DNA from: Phylloscopus collybita
Lineage: Eukaryota; Chordata; Aves; Passeriformes; Phylloscopidae
Direction of reading: 5' to 3'
NCBI GenBank assembly: GCA_027886175.1
Contig: JAJNNQ010000139.1
Location: 992,001 to 1,056,000, forward strand
Length of the DNA: 64,000 bases
This document shows positions 26,401-36,076 of this stretch, piece by piece. The translations under genes were made by a program, and so were the position numbers. Position 1 is the first letter of the stretch; each line of letters opens with the position of its first letter. The notes under the pieces are model-generated. The model saw only the letters and a program-made list of their open reading frames with translations. It did no database searches and was not told where the DNA came from.

Positions 26401-29400
26401 GCCAAAACGCTTTTGCAGCCACTTTCCTGCCTTTTCCACAACAGGATCACTGTCTAGCTGATTTACAGTTGCCTCTGCGTAGAGCAGCTAGAGGAGCAGC
26501 TCTGCCGGCTTTCCTGTGCTTCTGCATAGCAGAGCTGTCAAGAACATGAAGCTGCGTTTTGCCGAGAAAGCAGCGCTTCGCGGAAGCACAGCCAGCGGCG
26601 TCTTCGGTACAGCCGCTGCTTGTGCGGAGAAGCGAAAGAGAGCCGGGGAAGAACGTGGAAAGCCGAACTCGGTCGCTGCAAGCGGGTGCTGGCGAACAGC
26701 TTCTGGTCACCTTGTAGAAACTGTCCCAGCACAGTGCAGAGTCCCCGTGGCTAGTTCCTTGAAATACCTTTCCTGGCAGCAGCCCAGAGCTGTACTGAGT
26801 GCAGCAGGTGTCAGGCCGTCTCCTCTCGCCGTGTAGGTGCTTCTGTTTTGTGTTTGCAGCGTGCAGAGAAGCCCGCGTGCTTGCTGCTGCTTTCAGCAAG
26901 CCGAAACGCTTTTGCAGCCACTTTCCTGCCTTTTCCACAACAGGATCACTGTCTAGCTGATTTACAGTTGCCTCTGCGTAGAGCAGCTAGAGGAGCAGCT
27001 CTGCCGGCTTTCCTGTGCTTCTGCATAGCAGAGCTGTCAAGAACGAGAAGCTGCGTTTTGCCGAGAAAGCAGCGCTTCGCGGAAGCACAGCCAGCGGCGT
27101 CTTCGGTACAGCCGCAGCTTGTGCGGAGAAGCGAAAGAGAGCCGGGGAAGAACGTGGAAAGCCGAACTCGGTCGCTGCAAGCGGGTGCTGGCGAACAGCT
27201 TCTGGTCACCTTGTAGAAACTGTCCCAGCACAGTGCAGAGTCCCCGTGGCTAGTTCCTTGAAATACCTTTCCTGGCAGCAGCCCAGAGCTGTACTGAGTG
27301 CAGCAGGTGTCAGGCCGTCTCCTCTCGCCGTGTAGGTGCTTCTGTTTTGTGTTTGCAGCGTGCAGAGAAGCCCGCGTGCTTGCTGCTGCTTTCAGCAAGC
27401 CGAAACGCTTTTGCAGCCACTTTCCTGCCTTTTCCACAACAGGATCACTGTCTAGCTGATTTACAGTTGCCTCTGCGTAGAGCAGCTAGAGGAGCAGCTC
27501 TGCCGGCTTTCCTGTGCTTCTGCATAGCAGAGCTGTCAAGAACATGAAGCTGCGTTTTGCCGAGAAAGCAGCGCTTCGCGGAAGCACAGCCAGCGGCGTC
27601 TTCGGTACAGCCACAGCTTGTGCGGAGAAGCGAAAGAGAGCCGGGGAAGAACGTGGAAAGCCGAACTCGGTCGCTACAAGCGGGTGCTGGCGAACAGCTT
27701 CTGGTCACCTTGTAGAAACTGTCCCAGCACAGTGCAGAGTCCCCGTGGCTAGTTCCTTGAAATACCTTTCCTGGCAGCAGCCCAGAGCTGTACTGAGTGC
27801 AGCAGGTGTCAGGCCGTCTCCTCTCGCCGTGTAGGTGCTTCTGTTTTGTGTTTGCAGCGTGCAGAGAGGCCCGCGTGCTTGCTGCTGCTTCCAGCAAGCC
27901 AAAACGCTTTTGCAGCCACTTTCCTGCCTTTTCCACAACAGGATCACTGTCTAGCTGATTTACAGTTGCCTCTGCGTAGAGCAGCTAGAGGAGCAGCTCT
28001 GCCGGCTTTCCTGTGCTTCTGCATAGCAGAGCTGTCAAGAACGAGAAGCTGCGTTTTGCCGAGAAAGCAGCGCTTCGCGGAAGCACGGCCAGCGGCGTCT
28101 TCGGTACAGCCGCAGCTTGTGCGGAGAAGCGAAAGAGAGCCGGGGAAGAACGTGGAAAGCCGAACTCGGTCGCTACAAGCGGGTGCTGGCGAACAGCTTC
28201 TGGTCACCTTGTAGAAACTGTCCCAGCACAGTGCAGAGTCCCCGTGGCTAGTTCCTTGAAATACCTTTCCTGGCAGCAGCCCAGAGCTGTACTGAGTGCA
28301 GCAGGTGTCAGGCAGTCTCCTCTCGCCGTGTAGGTGCTTCTGTTTTGTGTTTGCAGCGTGCAGAGAAGCCCGCGTGCTTGCTGCTGCTTCCAGCAAGCCA
28401 AAACGCTTTTGCAGCCACTTTCCTGCCTTTTCCACAACAGCATCACTGTCTAGCTGATTTACAGTTGCCTCTGCGTAGAGCAGCTAGTGGAGCAGCTCTG
28501 CCGGCTTTCCTGTGCTTCTGCATAGCAGAGCTGTCAAGAACGAGAAGCTGCGTTTTGCCGAGAAAGCAGCGCTTCGCGGAAGCACAGCCAGCGGCGTCTT
28601 CGGTACAGCCGCAGCTTGTGCGGAGAAGCGAAAGAGAGCCGGGGAAGAACGTGGAAAGCCAAACTCGGTCGCTGCAAGCGGGTGCTGGCGAACAGCTTCT
28701 GGTCACCTTGTAGAAACTGTCCCAGCACAGTGCAGAGTCCCCGTGGCTAGTTCCTTGAAATACCTTTCCTGGCAGCAGCCCAGAGCTGTACTGAGTGCAG
28801 CAGGTGTCAGGCCGTCTCCTCTCGCCGTGTAGGTGCTTCTGTTTTGTGTTTGCAGCGTGCAGAGAAGCCCGCGTGCTTGCTGCTGCTTCCAGCAAGCCAA
28901 AACGCTTTTGCAGCCACTTTCCTGCCTTTTCCACAACAGCATCACTGTCTAGCTGATTTACAGTTGCCTCTGCGTAGAGCAGCTAGAGGAGCAGCTCTGC
29001 CGGCTTTCCTGTGCTTCTGCATAGCAGAGCTGTCAAGAACGAGAAGCTGCGTTTTGCCGAGAAAGCAGCGCTTCGCGGAAGCACAGCCAGCGGCGTCTTC
29101 GGTACAGCCGCTGCTTGTGCGGAGAAGCGAAAGAGAGCCGGGGAAGAACGTGGAAAGCCGAACTCGGTCGCTGCAAGCGGGTGCTGGCGAACAGCTTCTG
29201 GTCACCTTGTAGAAACTGTCCCAGCACAGTGCAGAGTCCCCGTGGCTAGTTCCTTGAAATACCTTTCCTGGCAGCAGCCCAGAGCTGTACTGAGTGCAGC
29301 AGGTGTCAGGCCGTCTCCTCTCGCCGTGTAGGTGCTTCTGTTTTGTGTTTGCAGCGTGCAGAGAAGCCCGCGTGCTTGCTGCTGCTTTCAGCAAGCCGGA

Positions 29401-31436
29401 ACGCTTTTGCAGCCACTTTCCTGCCTTTTCCACAACAGGATCACTGTCTAGCTGATTTACAGTTGCGTCTGCGTAGAGCAGCTAGAGGAGCAGCTCTGCC
29501 GGCTTTCCTGTGCTTCTGCATAGCAGAGCTGTCAAGAACATGAAGCTGCGTTTTGCCGAGAAAGCAGCGCTTCGCGGAAGCACAGCCAGCGGCGTCTTCG
29601 GTACAGCCGCAGCTTGTGCGGAGAAGCGAAAGAGAGTCGGGGAAGAACGTGGAAAGCCGAACTCGGTCGCTACAAGCGGGTGCTGGCGAACAGCTTCTGG
29701 TCACCTTGTAGAAACTGTCCCAGCACAGTGCAGAGTCCCCGTGGCTAGTTCCTTGAAATACCTTTCCTGGCAGCAGCCCAGAGCTGTACTGAGTGCAGCA
29801 GGTGTCAGGCCGTCTCCTCTCGCCGTGTAGGTGCTTCTGTTTTGTGTTTGCAGCGTGCAGAGAAGCCCGCGTGCTTGCTGCTGCTTCCAGCAAGCCAAAA
29901 CGCTTTTGCAGCCACTTTCCTGCCTTTTCCACAACAGGATCACTGTCTAGCTGATTTACAGTTGCCTCTGCGTAGAGCAGCTAGAGGAGCAGCTCTGCCG
30001 GCTTTCCTGTGCTTCTGCATAGCAGAGCTGTCAAGAACGAGAAGCTGCGTTTTGCCGAGAAAGCAGCGCTTCGCGGAAGCACGGCCAGCGGCGTCTTCGG
30101 TACAGCCGCAGCTTGTGCGGAGAAGCGAAAGAGAGCCGGGGAAGAACGTGGAAAGCCGAACTCGGTCGCTACAAGCGGGTGCTGGCGAACAGCTTCTGGT
30201 CACCTTGTAGAAACTGTCCCAGCACAGTGCAGAGTCCCCGTGGCTAGTTCCTTGAAATACCTTTCCTGGCAGCAGCCCAGAGCTGTACTGAGTGCAGCAG
30301 GTGTCAGGCAGTCTCCTCTCGCCGTGTAGGTACTTCTGTTTTGTGTTTGCAGCGTGCAGAGAAGCCCGCGTGCTTGCTGCTGCTTCCAGCAAGCCAAAAC
30401 GCTTTTGCAGCCACTTTCCTGCCTTTTCCACAACAGGATCACTGTCTAGCTGATTTACAGTTGCCTCTGCGTAGAGCAGCTAGAGGAGCAGCTCTGCCGG
30501 CTTTCCTGTGCTTCTGCATAGCAGAGCTGTCAAGAACGAGAAGCTGCGTTTTGCCGAGAAAGCAGCGCTTCGCGGAAGCACAGCCAGCGGCGTCTTCGGT
30601 ACAGCCGCAGCTTGTGCGGAGAAGCGAAAGAGAGCCGGGGAAGAACGTGGAAAGCCGAACTCGGTCGCTGCAAGCGGGTGCTGGCGAACAGCTTCTGGTC
30701 ACCTTGTAGAAACTGTCCCAGCACAGTGCAGAGTCCCCGTGGCTAGTTCCTTGAAATACCTTTCCTGGCAGCAGCCCAGAGCTGTACTGAGTGCAGCAGG
30801 TGTCAGGCCGTCTCCTCTCGCCGTGTAGGTGCTTCTGTTTTGTGTTTGCAGCGTGCAGAGAAGCCCGCGTGCTTGCTGCTGCTTTCAGCAAGCCGGAACG
30901 CTTTTGCAGCCACTTTCCTGCCTTTTCCACAACAGGATCACTGTCTAGCTGATTTACAGTTGCCTCTGCGTAGAGCAGCTAGAGGAGCAGCTCTGCCGGC
31001 TTTCCTGTGCTTCTGCATAGCAGAGCTGTCAAGAACATGAAGCTGCGTTTTGCCGAGAAAGCAGCGCTTCGCGGAAGCACAGCCAGCGGCGTCTTCGGTA
31101 CAGCCGCAGCTTGTGCGGAGAAGCGAAAGAGAGCCGGGGAAGAACGTGGAAAGCCGAACTCGGTCGCTACAAGCGGGTGCTGGCGAACAGCTTCTGGTCA
31201 CCTTGTAGAAACTGTCCCAGCACAGTGCAGAGTCCCCGTGGCTAGTTCCTTGAAATACCTTTCCTGGCAGCAGCCCAGAGCTGTACTGAGTGCAGCAGGT
31301 GTCAGGCCGTCTCCTCTCGCCGTGTAGGTGCTTCTGTTTTGTGTTTGCAGCGTGCAGAGAAGCCCGCGTGCTTGCTGCTGCTTTCAGCAAGCCGGAACGC
31401 TTTTGCAGCCACTTTCCTGCCTTTTCCACAACAGGA

Positions 31437-33432
31437 TCACTGTCTAGCTGATTTACAGTTGCCTCTGCGTAGAGCAGCTAGAGGAGCAGCTCTGCCGGCT
31501 TTCCTGTGCTTCTGCATAGCAGAGCTGTCAAGAACATGAAGCTGCGTTTTGCCGAGAAAGCAGCGCTTCGCGGAAGCACAGCCAGCGGCGTCTTCGGTAC
31601 AGCCGCAGCTTGTGCGGAGAAGCGAAAGAGAGCCGGGGAAGAACGTGGAAAGCCGAACTCGGTCGCTACAAGCGGGTGCTGGCGAACAGCTTCTGGTCAC
31701 CTTGTAGAAACTGTCCCAGCACAGTGCAGAGTCCCCGTGGCTAGTTCCTTGAAATACCTTTCCTGGCAGCAGCCCAGAGCTGTACTGAGTGCAGCAGGTG
31801 TCAGGCCGTCTCCTCTCGCCGTGTAGGTGCTTCTGTTTTGTGTTTGCAGCGTGCAGAGAAGCCCGCGTGCTTGCTGCTGCTTCCAGCAAGCCAAAACGCT
31901 TTTGCAGCCACTTTCCTGCCTTTTCCACAACAGGATCACTGTCTAGCTGATTTACAGTTGCCTCTGCGTAGAGCAGCTAGAGGAGCAGCTCTGCCGGCTT
32001 TCCTGTGCTTCTGCATAGCAGAGCTGTCAAGAATGAGAAGCTGCGTTTTGCCGAGAAAGCAGCGCTTCGCGGAAGCACGGCCAGCGGCGTCTTCGGTACA
32101 GCCGCAGCTTGTGCGGAGAAGCGAAAGAGAGCCGGGGAAGAACGTGGAAAGCCGAACTCGGTCGCTACAAGCGGGTGCTGGCGAACAGCTTCTGGTCACC
32201 TTGTAGAAACTGTCCCAGCACAGTGCAGAGTCCCCGTGGCTAGTTCCTTGAAATACCTTTCCTGGCAGCAGCCCAGAGCTGTACTGAGTGCAGCAGGTGT
32301 CAGGCAGTCTCCTCTCGCCGTGTAGGTACTTCTGTTTTGTGTTTGCAGCGTGCAGAGAAGCCCGCGTGCTTGCTGCTGCTTCCAGCAAGCCAAAACGCTT
32401 TTGCAGCCACTTTCCTGCCTTTTCCACAACAGCATCACTGTCTAGCTGATTTACAGTTGCCTCTGCGTAGAGCAGCTAGTGGAGCAGCTCTGCCGGCTTT
32501 CCTGTGCTTCTGCATAGCAGAGCTGTCAAGAACGAGAAGCTGCGTTTTGCCGAGAAAGCAGCGCTTCGCGGAAGCACAGCCAGCGGCGTCTTCGGTACAG
32601 CCGCAGCTTGTGCGGAGAAGCGAAAGAGAGCCGGGGAAGAACGTGGAAAGCCAAACTCGGTCGCTGCAAGCGGGTGCTGGCGAACAGCTTCTGGTCACCT
32701 TGTAGAAACTGTCCCAGCACAGTGCAGAGTCCCCGTGGCTAGTTCCTTGAAATACCTTTCCTGGCAGCAGCCCAGAGCTGTACTGAGTGCAGCAGGTGTC
32801 AGGCAGTCTCCTCTCGCCGTGTAGGTGCTTCTGTTTTGTGTTTGCAGCGTGCAGAGAAGCCCGCGTGCTTGCTGCTGCTTCCAGCAAGCCAAAACGCTTT
32901 TGCAGCCACTTTCCTGCCTTTTCCACAACAGCATCACTGTCTAGCTGATTTACAGTTGCCTCTGCGTAGAGCAGCTAGAGGACCAGCTCTGCCGGCTTTC
33001 CTGTGCTTCTGCATAGCAGAGCTGTCAAGAACGAGAAGCTGCGTTTTGCCGAGAAAGCAGCACTTCGCGGAAGCACAGCCAGCGGCGTCTTCGGTACAGC
33101 CGCAGCTTGTGCGGAGAAGCGAAAGAGAGCCGGGGAAGAACGTGGAAAGCCGAACTCGGTCGCTGCAAGCGGGTGCTGGCGAACAGCTTCTGGTCACCTT
33201 GTAGAAACTCTCCCAGCACAGTGCAGAGTCCCCGTGGCTAGTTCCTTGAAATACCTTTCCTGGCAGCAGCCCAGAGCTATACTGAGTGCAGCAGGTGTCA
33301 GGCAGTCTCCTCTCGCCGTGTAGGTGCTTCTGTTTTGTGTTTGCAGCGTGCAGAGAAGCCCGCGTGATTGCTGCTGCTTCCAGCAAGCCAAAACGCTTTT
33401 GCAGCCACTTTCCTGCCTTTTCCACAACAGGA
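31437..33432 (+). repeat. Sat1 block duplicated from, or shared with, 10480-12475
   Basis: Four consecutive monomers share rare markers with the four monomers beginning at 10480, at a constant offset of 20957 bp (42 monomers less the one deleted base). Shared markers are CAAGAATGAG (11072 and 32029), GTAGGTACTTC (11366 and 32323), GCTAGTGGAGC (11517 and 32474), GAGGACCAGC (12021 and 32978) and CAGCACTTCG (12102 and 33059). The match fails in the second half of the last monomer. There the right copy has CTCTCCCAG and GAGCTATAC, while the left copy begins the divergent tract. Confidence 0.8.
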
Positions 33433-33527
33433 TCACTGTCTAGCTGATTTACAGTTGCCTCTCCGTAGAGCAGCTAGAGGAGCAGCTCTGCCGGCTTTCC
33501 TGTGCTTCTGCATAGCAGAGCTGTCAA

Positions 33528-33546
33528 GAAAGTTATTTCAGGAAAC
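33528..33546. other. Inversion breakpoint within sat1
   Basis: Forward sat1 reads to CTGTCAAGAA at 33530. Reverse sat1 follows, first as AGTTATTTCAGGAAACTAG, where other reverse copies have AGGTATTTCAAGGAACTAG. The bases GAA (33528-33530) fit both sides, a 3-bp overlap at the join. Three substitutions fall within the first 14 reverse-strand bases. Overlap at the join plus local mutations suit end-joining or template switching more than a clean homologous inversion. An assembly join is the main alternative. Confidence 0.85.
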
Positions 33547-36075
33547 TAGCCACGGGGACTCTGCACTGTGCTGGGACAGTTTCTACAAGGTGACCAGAAG
33601 CTGTTCGCCAGCACCCGCTTGCAGCGACCGAGTTCGGCTTTCCACGTTCTTCCCCGGCTCTCTTTCGCTTCTCCGCACAAGCTGCGGCTGTACCGAAGAC
33701 GCCGCTGGCTGTGCTTCCGCGAAGCGCTGCTTTCTCGGCAAAACGCAGCTTCTCGTTCTTGACAGCTCTGCTATGCAGAAGCACAGGAAAGCCGGCAGAG
33801 CTGCTCCTCTAGCTGCTCTACGCAGAGGCAACTGTAAATCAGCTAGACAGTGATCCTGTTGTGGAAAAGGCAGGAAAGTGGCTGCAAAAGCGTTTTGGCT
33901 TGCTGGAAGCAGCAGCAAGCACGCGGGCTTCTCTGCACGCTGCAAACACAAAACAGAAGCACCTACACGGCGAGAGGAGACGGCCTGACACCTGCTGCAC
34001 TCAGTACAGCTCTGGGCTGCTGCCAGGAAAGGTATTTCAAGGAACTAGCCACGGGGACTCTGCACTGTGCTGGGACAGTTTCTACAAGGTGACCAGAAGC
34101 TGTTCGCCTGCACCCGCTTGCAGCGACCGAGTTCGGCTTTCCACGTTCTTCCCCGGCTCTCTTTCGCTTCTCCGCACAAGCTGCGGCTGTACCGAAGACG
34201 CCGCTGGCTGTGCTTCCGCGAAGCGCTGCTTTCTCGGCAAAACGCAGCTTCATGTTCTTGACAGCTCTGCTATGCAGAAGCACAGGAAAGCCGGCAGAGC
34301 TGCTCCTCTAGCTGCTCTACGCAGAGGCAACTGTAAATCAGCTAGACAGTGATCCTGTTGTGGAAAAGGCAGGAAAGTGGCTGCAAAAGCGTTTTGGCTT
34401 GCTGGAAGCAGCAGCAAGCACGCGGGCTTCTCTGCACGCTGCAAACACAAAACAGAAGCACCTACACGGCGAGAGGAGACTGCCTGACACCTGCTGCACT
34501 CAGTACAGCTCTGGGCTGCTGCCAGGAAAGGTATTTCAAGGAACTAGCCACGGGGACTCTGCACTGTGCTGGGACAGTTTCTACAAGGTGACCAGAAGCT
34601 GTTCGCCAGCACCCGCTTGTAGCGACCGAGTTCGGCTTTCCACGTTCTTCCCCGGCTCTCTTTCGCTTCTCCGCACAAGCTGCGGCTGTACCGAAGACGC
34701 CGCTGGCTGTGCTTCCGCGAAGCGCTGCTTTCTCGGCAAAACGCAGCTTCACGTTCTTGACAGCTCTGCTATGCAGAAGCACAGGAAAGCCGGCAGAGCT
34801 GCTCCTCTAGCTGCTCTACGCAGAGGCAACTGTAAATCAGCTAGACAGTGATCCTGTTGTGGAAAAGGCAGGAAAGTGGCTGCAAAAGCGTTTTGGCTTG
34901 CTGAAAGCAGCAGCAAGCACGCGGGCTTCTCTGCACGCTGCAAACACAAAACAGAAGCACCTACACGGCGAGAGGAGACTGCCTGACACCTGCTGCACTC
35001 AGTATAGCTCTGGGCTGCTGCCAGGAAAGGTATTTCAAGGAACTAGCCACGGGGACTCTGCACTGTGCTGGGACAGTTTCTACAAGGTGACCAGAAGCTG
35101 TTCGCCAGCACCCGCTTGCAGCGACCGAGTTTGGCTTTCCACGTTCTTCCCCGGCTCTCTTTCGCTTCTCCGCACAAGCTGCGGCTGTACCGAAGACGCC
35201 GCTGGCTGTGCTTCCACGAAGCGCTGCTTTCTCGGCAAAACGCAGCTTCTCGTTCTTGACAGCTCTGCTATGCAGAAGCACAGGAAAGCCGGCAGAGCTG
35301 CTCCTCTAGCTGCTCTACGCAGAGGCAACTGTAAATCAGCTAGACAGTGATGCTGTTGTGGAAAAGGCAGGAAAGTGGCTGCAAAAGCGTTTTGGCTTGC
35401 TGGAAGCAGCAGCATGCACGCGGGCTTCTCTGCACGCTGCAAACACAAAACAGAAGCACCTACACGGCGAGAGGAGACGGCCTGACACCTGCTGCACTCA
35501 GTACAGCTCTGGGCTGCTGCCAGGAAAGGTATTTCAAGGAACTAGCCACGGGGACTCTGCACTGTGCTGGGACAGTTTCTACAAGGTGACCAGAAGCTGT
35601 TCGCCAGCACCCGCTTGCAGCGACCGAGTTCGGCTTTCCACGTTCTTCCCCGGCTCTCTTTCGCTTCTCCGCACAAGCTGCGGCTGTACCGAAGACGCCG
35701 CTGGCTGTGCTTTCGCGAAGCGCTGCTTTCTCGGCAAAACGCAGCTTCTCGTTCTTGACAGCTCTGCTATGCAGAAGCACAGGAAAGCCGGCAGAGCTGC
35801 TCCTCTAGCTGCTCTACGCAGAGGCAACTGTAAATCAGCTAGACAGTGATCCTGTTGTGGAAAAGGCAGGAAAGTGGCTGCAAAAGCGTTTTGGCTTGCT
35901 GGAAGCAGCAGCAAGCACGCGGGCTTCTCTGCACGCTGCAAACACAAAACAGAAGCACCTACACGGCGAGAGGAGACTGCCTGACACCTGCTGCACTCAG
36001 TACAGCTCTGGGCTGCTGCCAGGAAAGGTATTTCAAGGAACTAGCCACGGGGACTCTGCACTGTGCTGGGAGAGT
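33531..36075 (-). repeat. Sat1 array, reverse orientation, about 5 copies
   Basis: The reverse complement of the 499-bp monomer runs from monomer position 323 at 33531 down to position 274 at 36075. New monomers begin at 33854, 34353, 34852, 35351 and 35850, again 499 bp apart. Copies carry the same marker alternatives as the forward array: CATGTTC versus CTCGTTC, and GAGACGGCC versus GAGACTGCC. They belong to the same family and are not older or more diverged. The last, partial monomer carries the CTGGGAGAG variant at the boundary with satellite 2. Confidence 0.96.
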
Positions 36076-36076
36076 C
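36066..36076. other. Sat1/sat2 junction at a shared 8-bp stretch
   Basis: Reverse-strand sat1 reads GTGCTGGGAGAGT up to 36075, and sat2 continues with CCTCATTTGTATAG. In intact sat2 monomers the equivalent place reads CCTGGGAGATATCCTCATTT. CTGGGAGA (36066-36073) is therefore common to both families. The standard sat1 monomer has CTGGGACAG here. The local copy carries the less common CTGGGAGAG variant (CTCTCCCAG on the forward strand), which extends the match. The single T at 36075 also fits both sides. Confidence 0.85.

Larger units (their letters stand above)
1..33530 (+). repeat. Satellite 1 (sat1): 499-bp tandem array, forward orientation, about 67 copies
   Basis: The sequence at position 1 recurs at 500, 999, 1498 and so on to 33433, giving a strict 499-bp head-to-tail period. 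All complete copies are 499 bp except one of 498 bp. Copies differ by scattered substitutions, usually only a handful per monomer. The monomer is GC-rich with many CpG sites and shows no obvious internal subrepeat. I see no transposon ends, RNA gene or recognisable protein domain. The array is already in progress at the left window edge, so its true length is unknown. It ends mid-monomer at 33530 (monomer position 98), where orientation flips. Seen directly: period, copy number and orientation. Inferred: a heterochromatic satellite, possibly pericentromeric. The species and published satellite name are not recognised. Confidence 0.97.
31211..36075. repeat. Large inverted repeat formed by opposing sat1 arrays
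   Basis: Forward sat1 ending at 33530 (monomer position 98) is followed by reverse-orientation sat1 starting at monomer position 323. Position 98 recurs in reverse at 33756. Sequence 31211-33530 can therefore pair with 33756-36075, giving arms of about 2320 bp around a 225-bp spacer (33531-33755). Arms match apart from ordinary inter-monomer substitutions. Such a structure could extrude a cruciform or promote inversion and breakage. That is inference; the geometry is read from the sequence. Confidence 0.9.

Noticed and set aside
1..33530. CRISPR array
   Set aside because: There are no short repeats with unique spacers and no cas genes. The repeat is a 499-bp continuous satellite.
33368..33853. 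A 161-codon plus-strand frame crossing the sat1 inversion point
   Set aside because: It is a fusion of forward and reverse satellite frames created by the inversion. It has no support as a gene.
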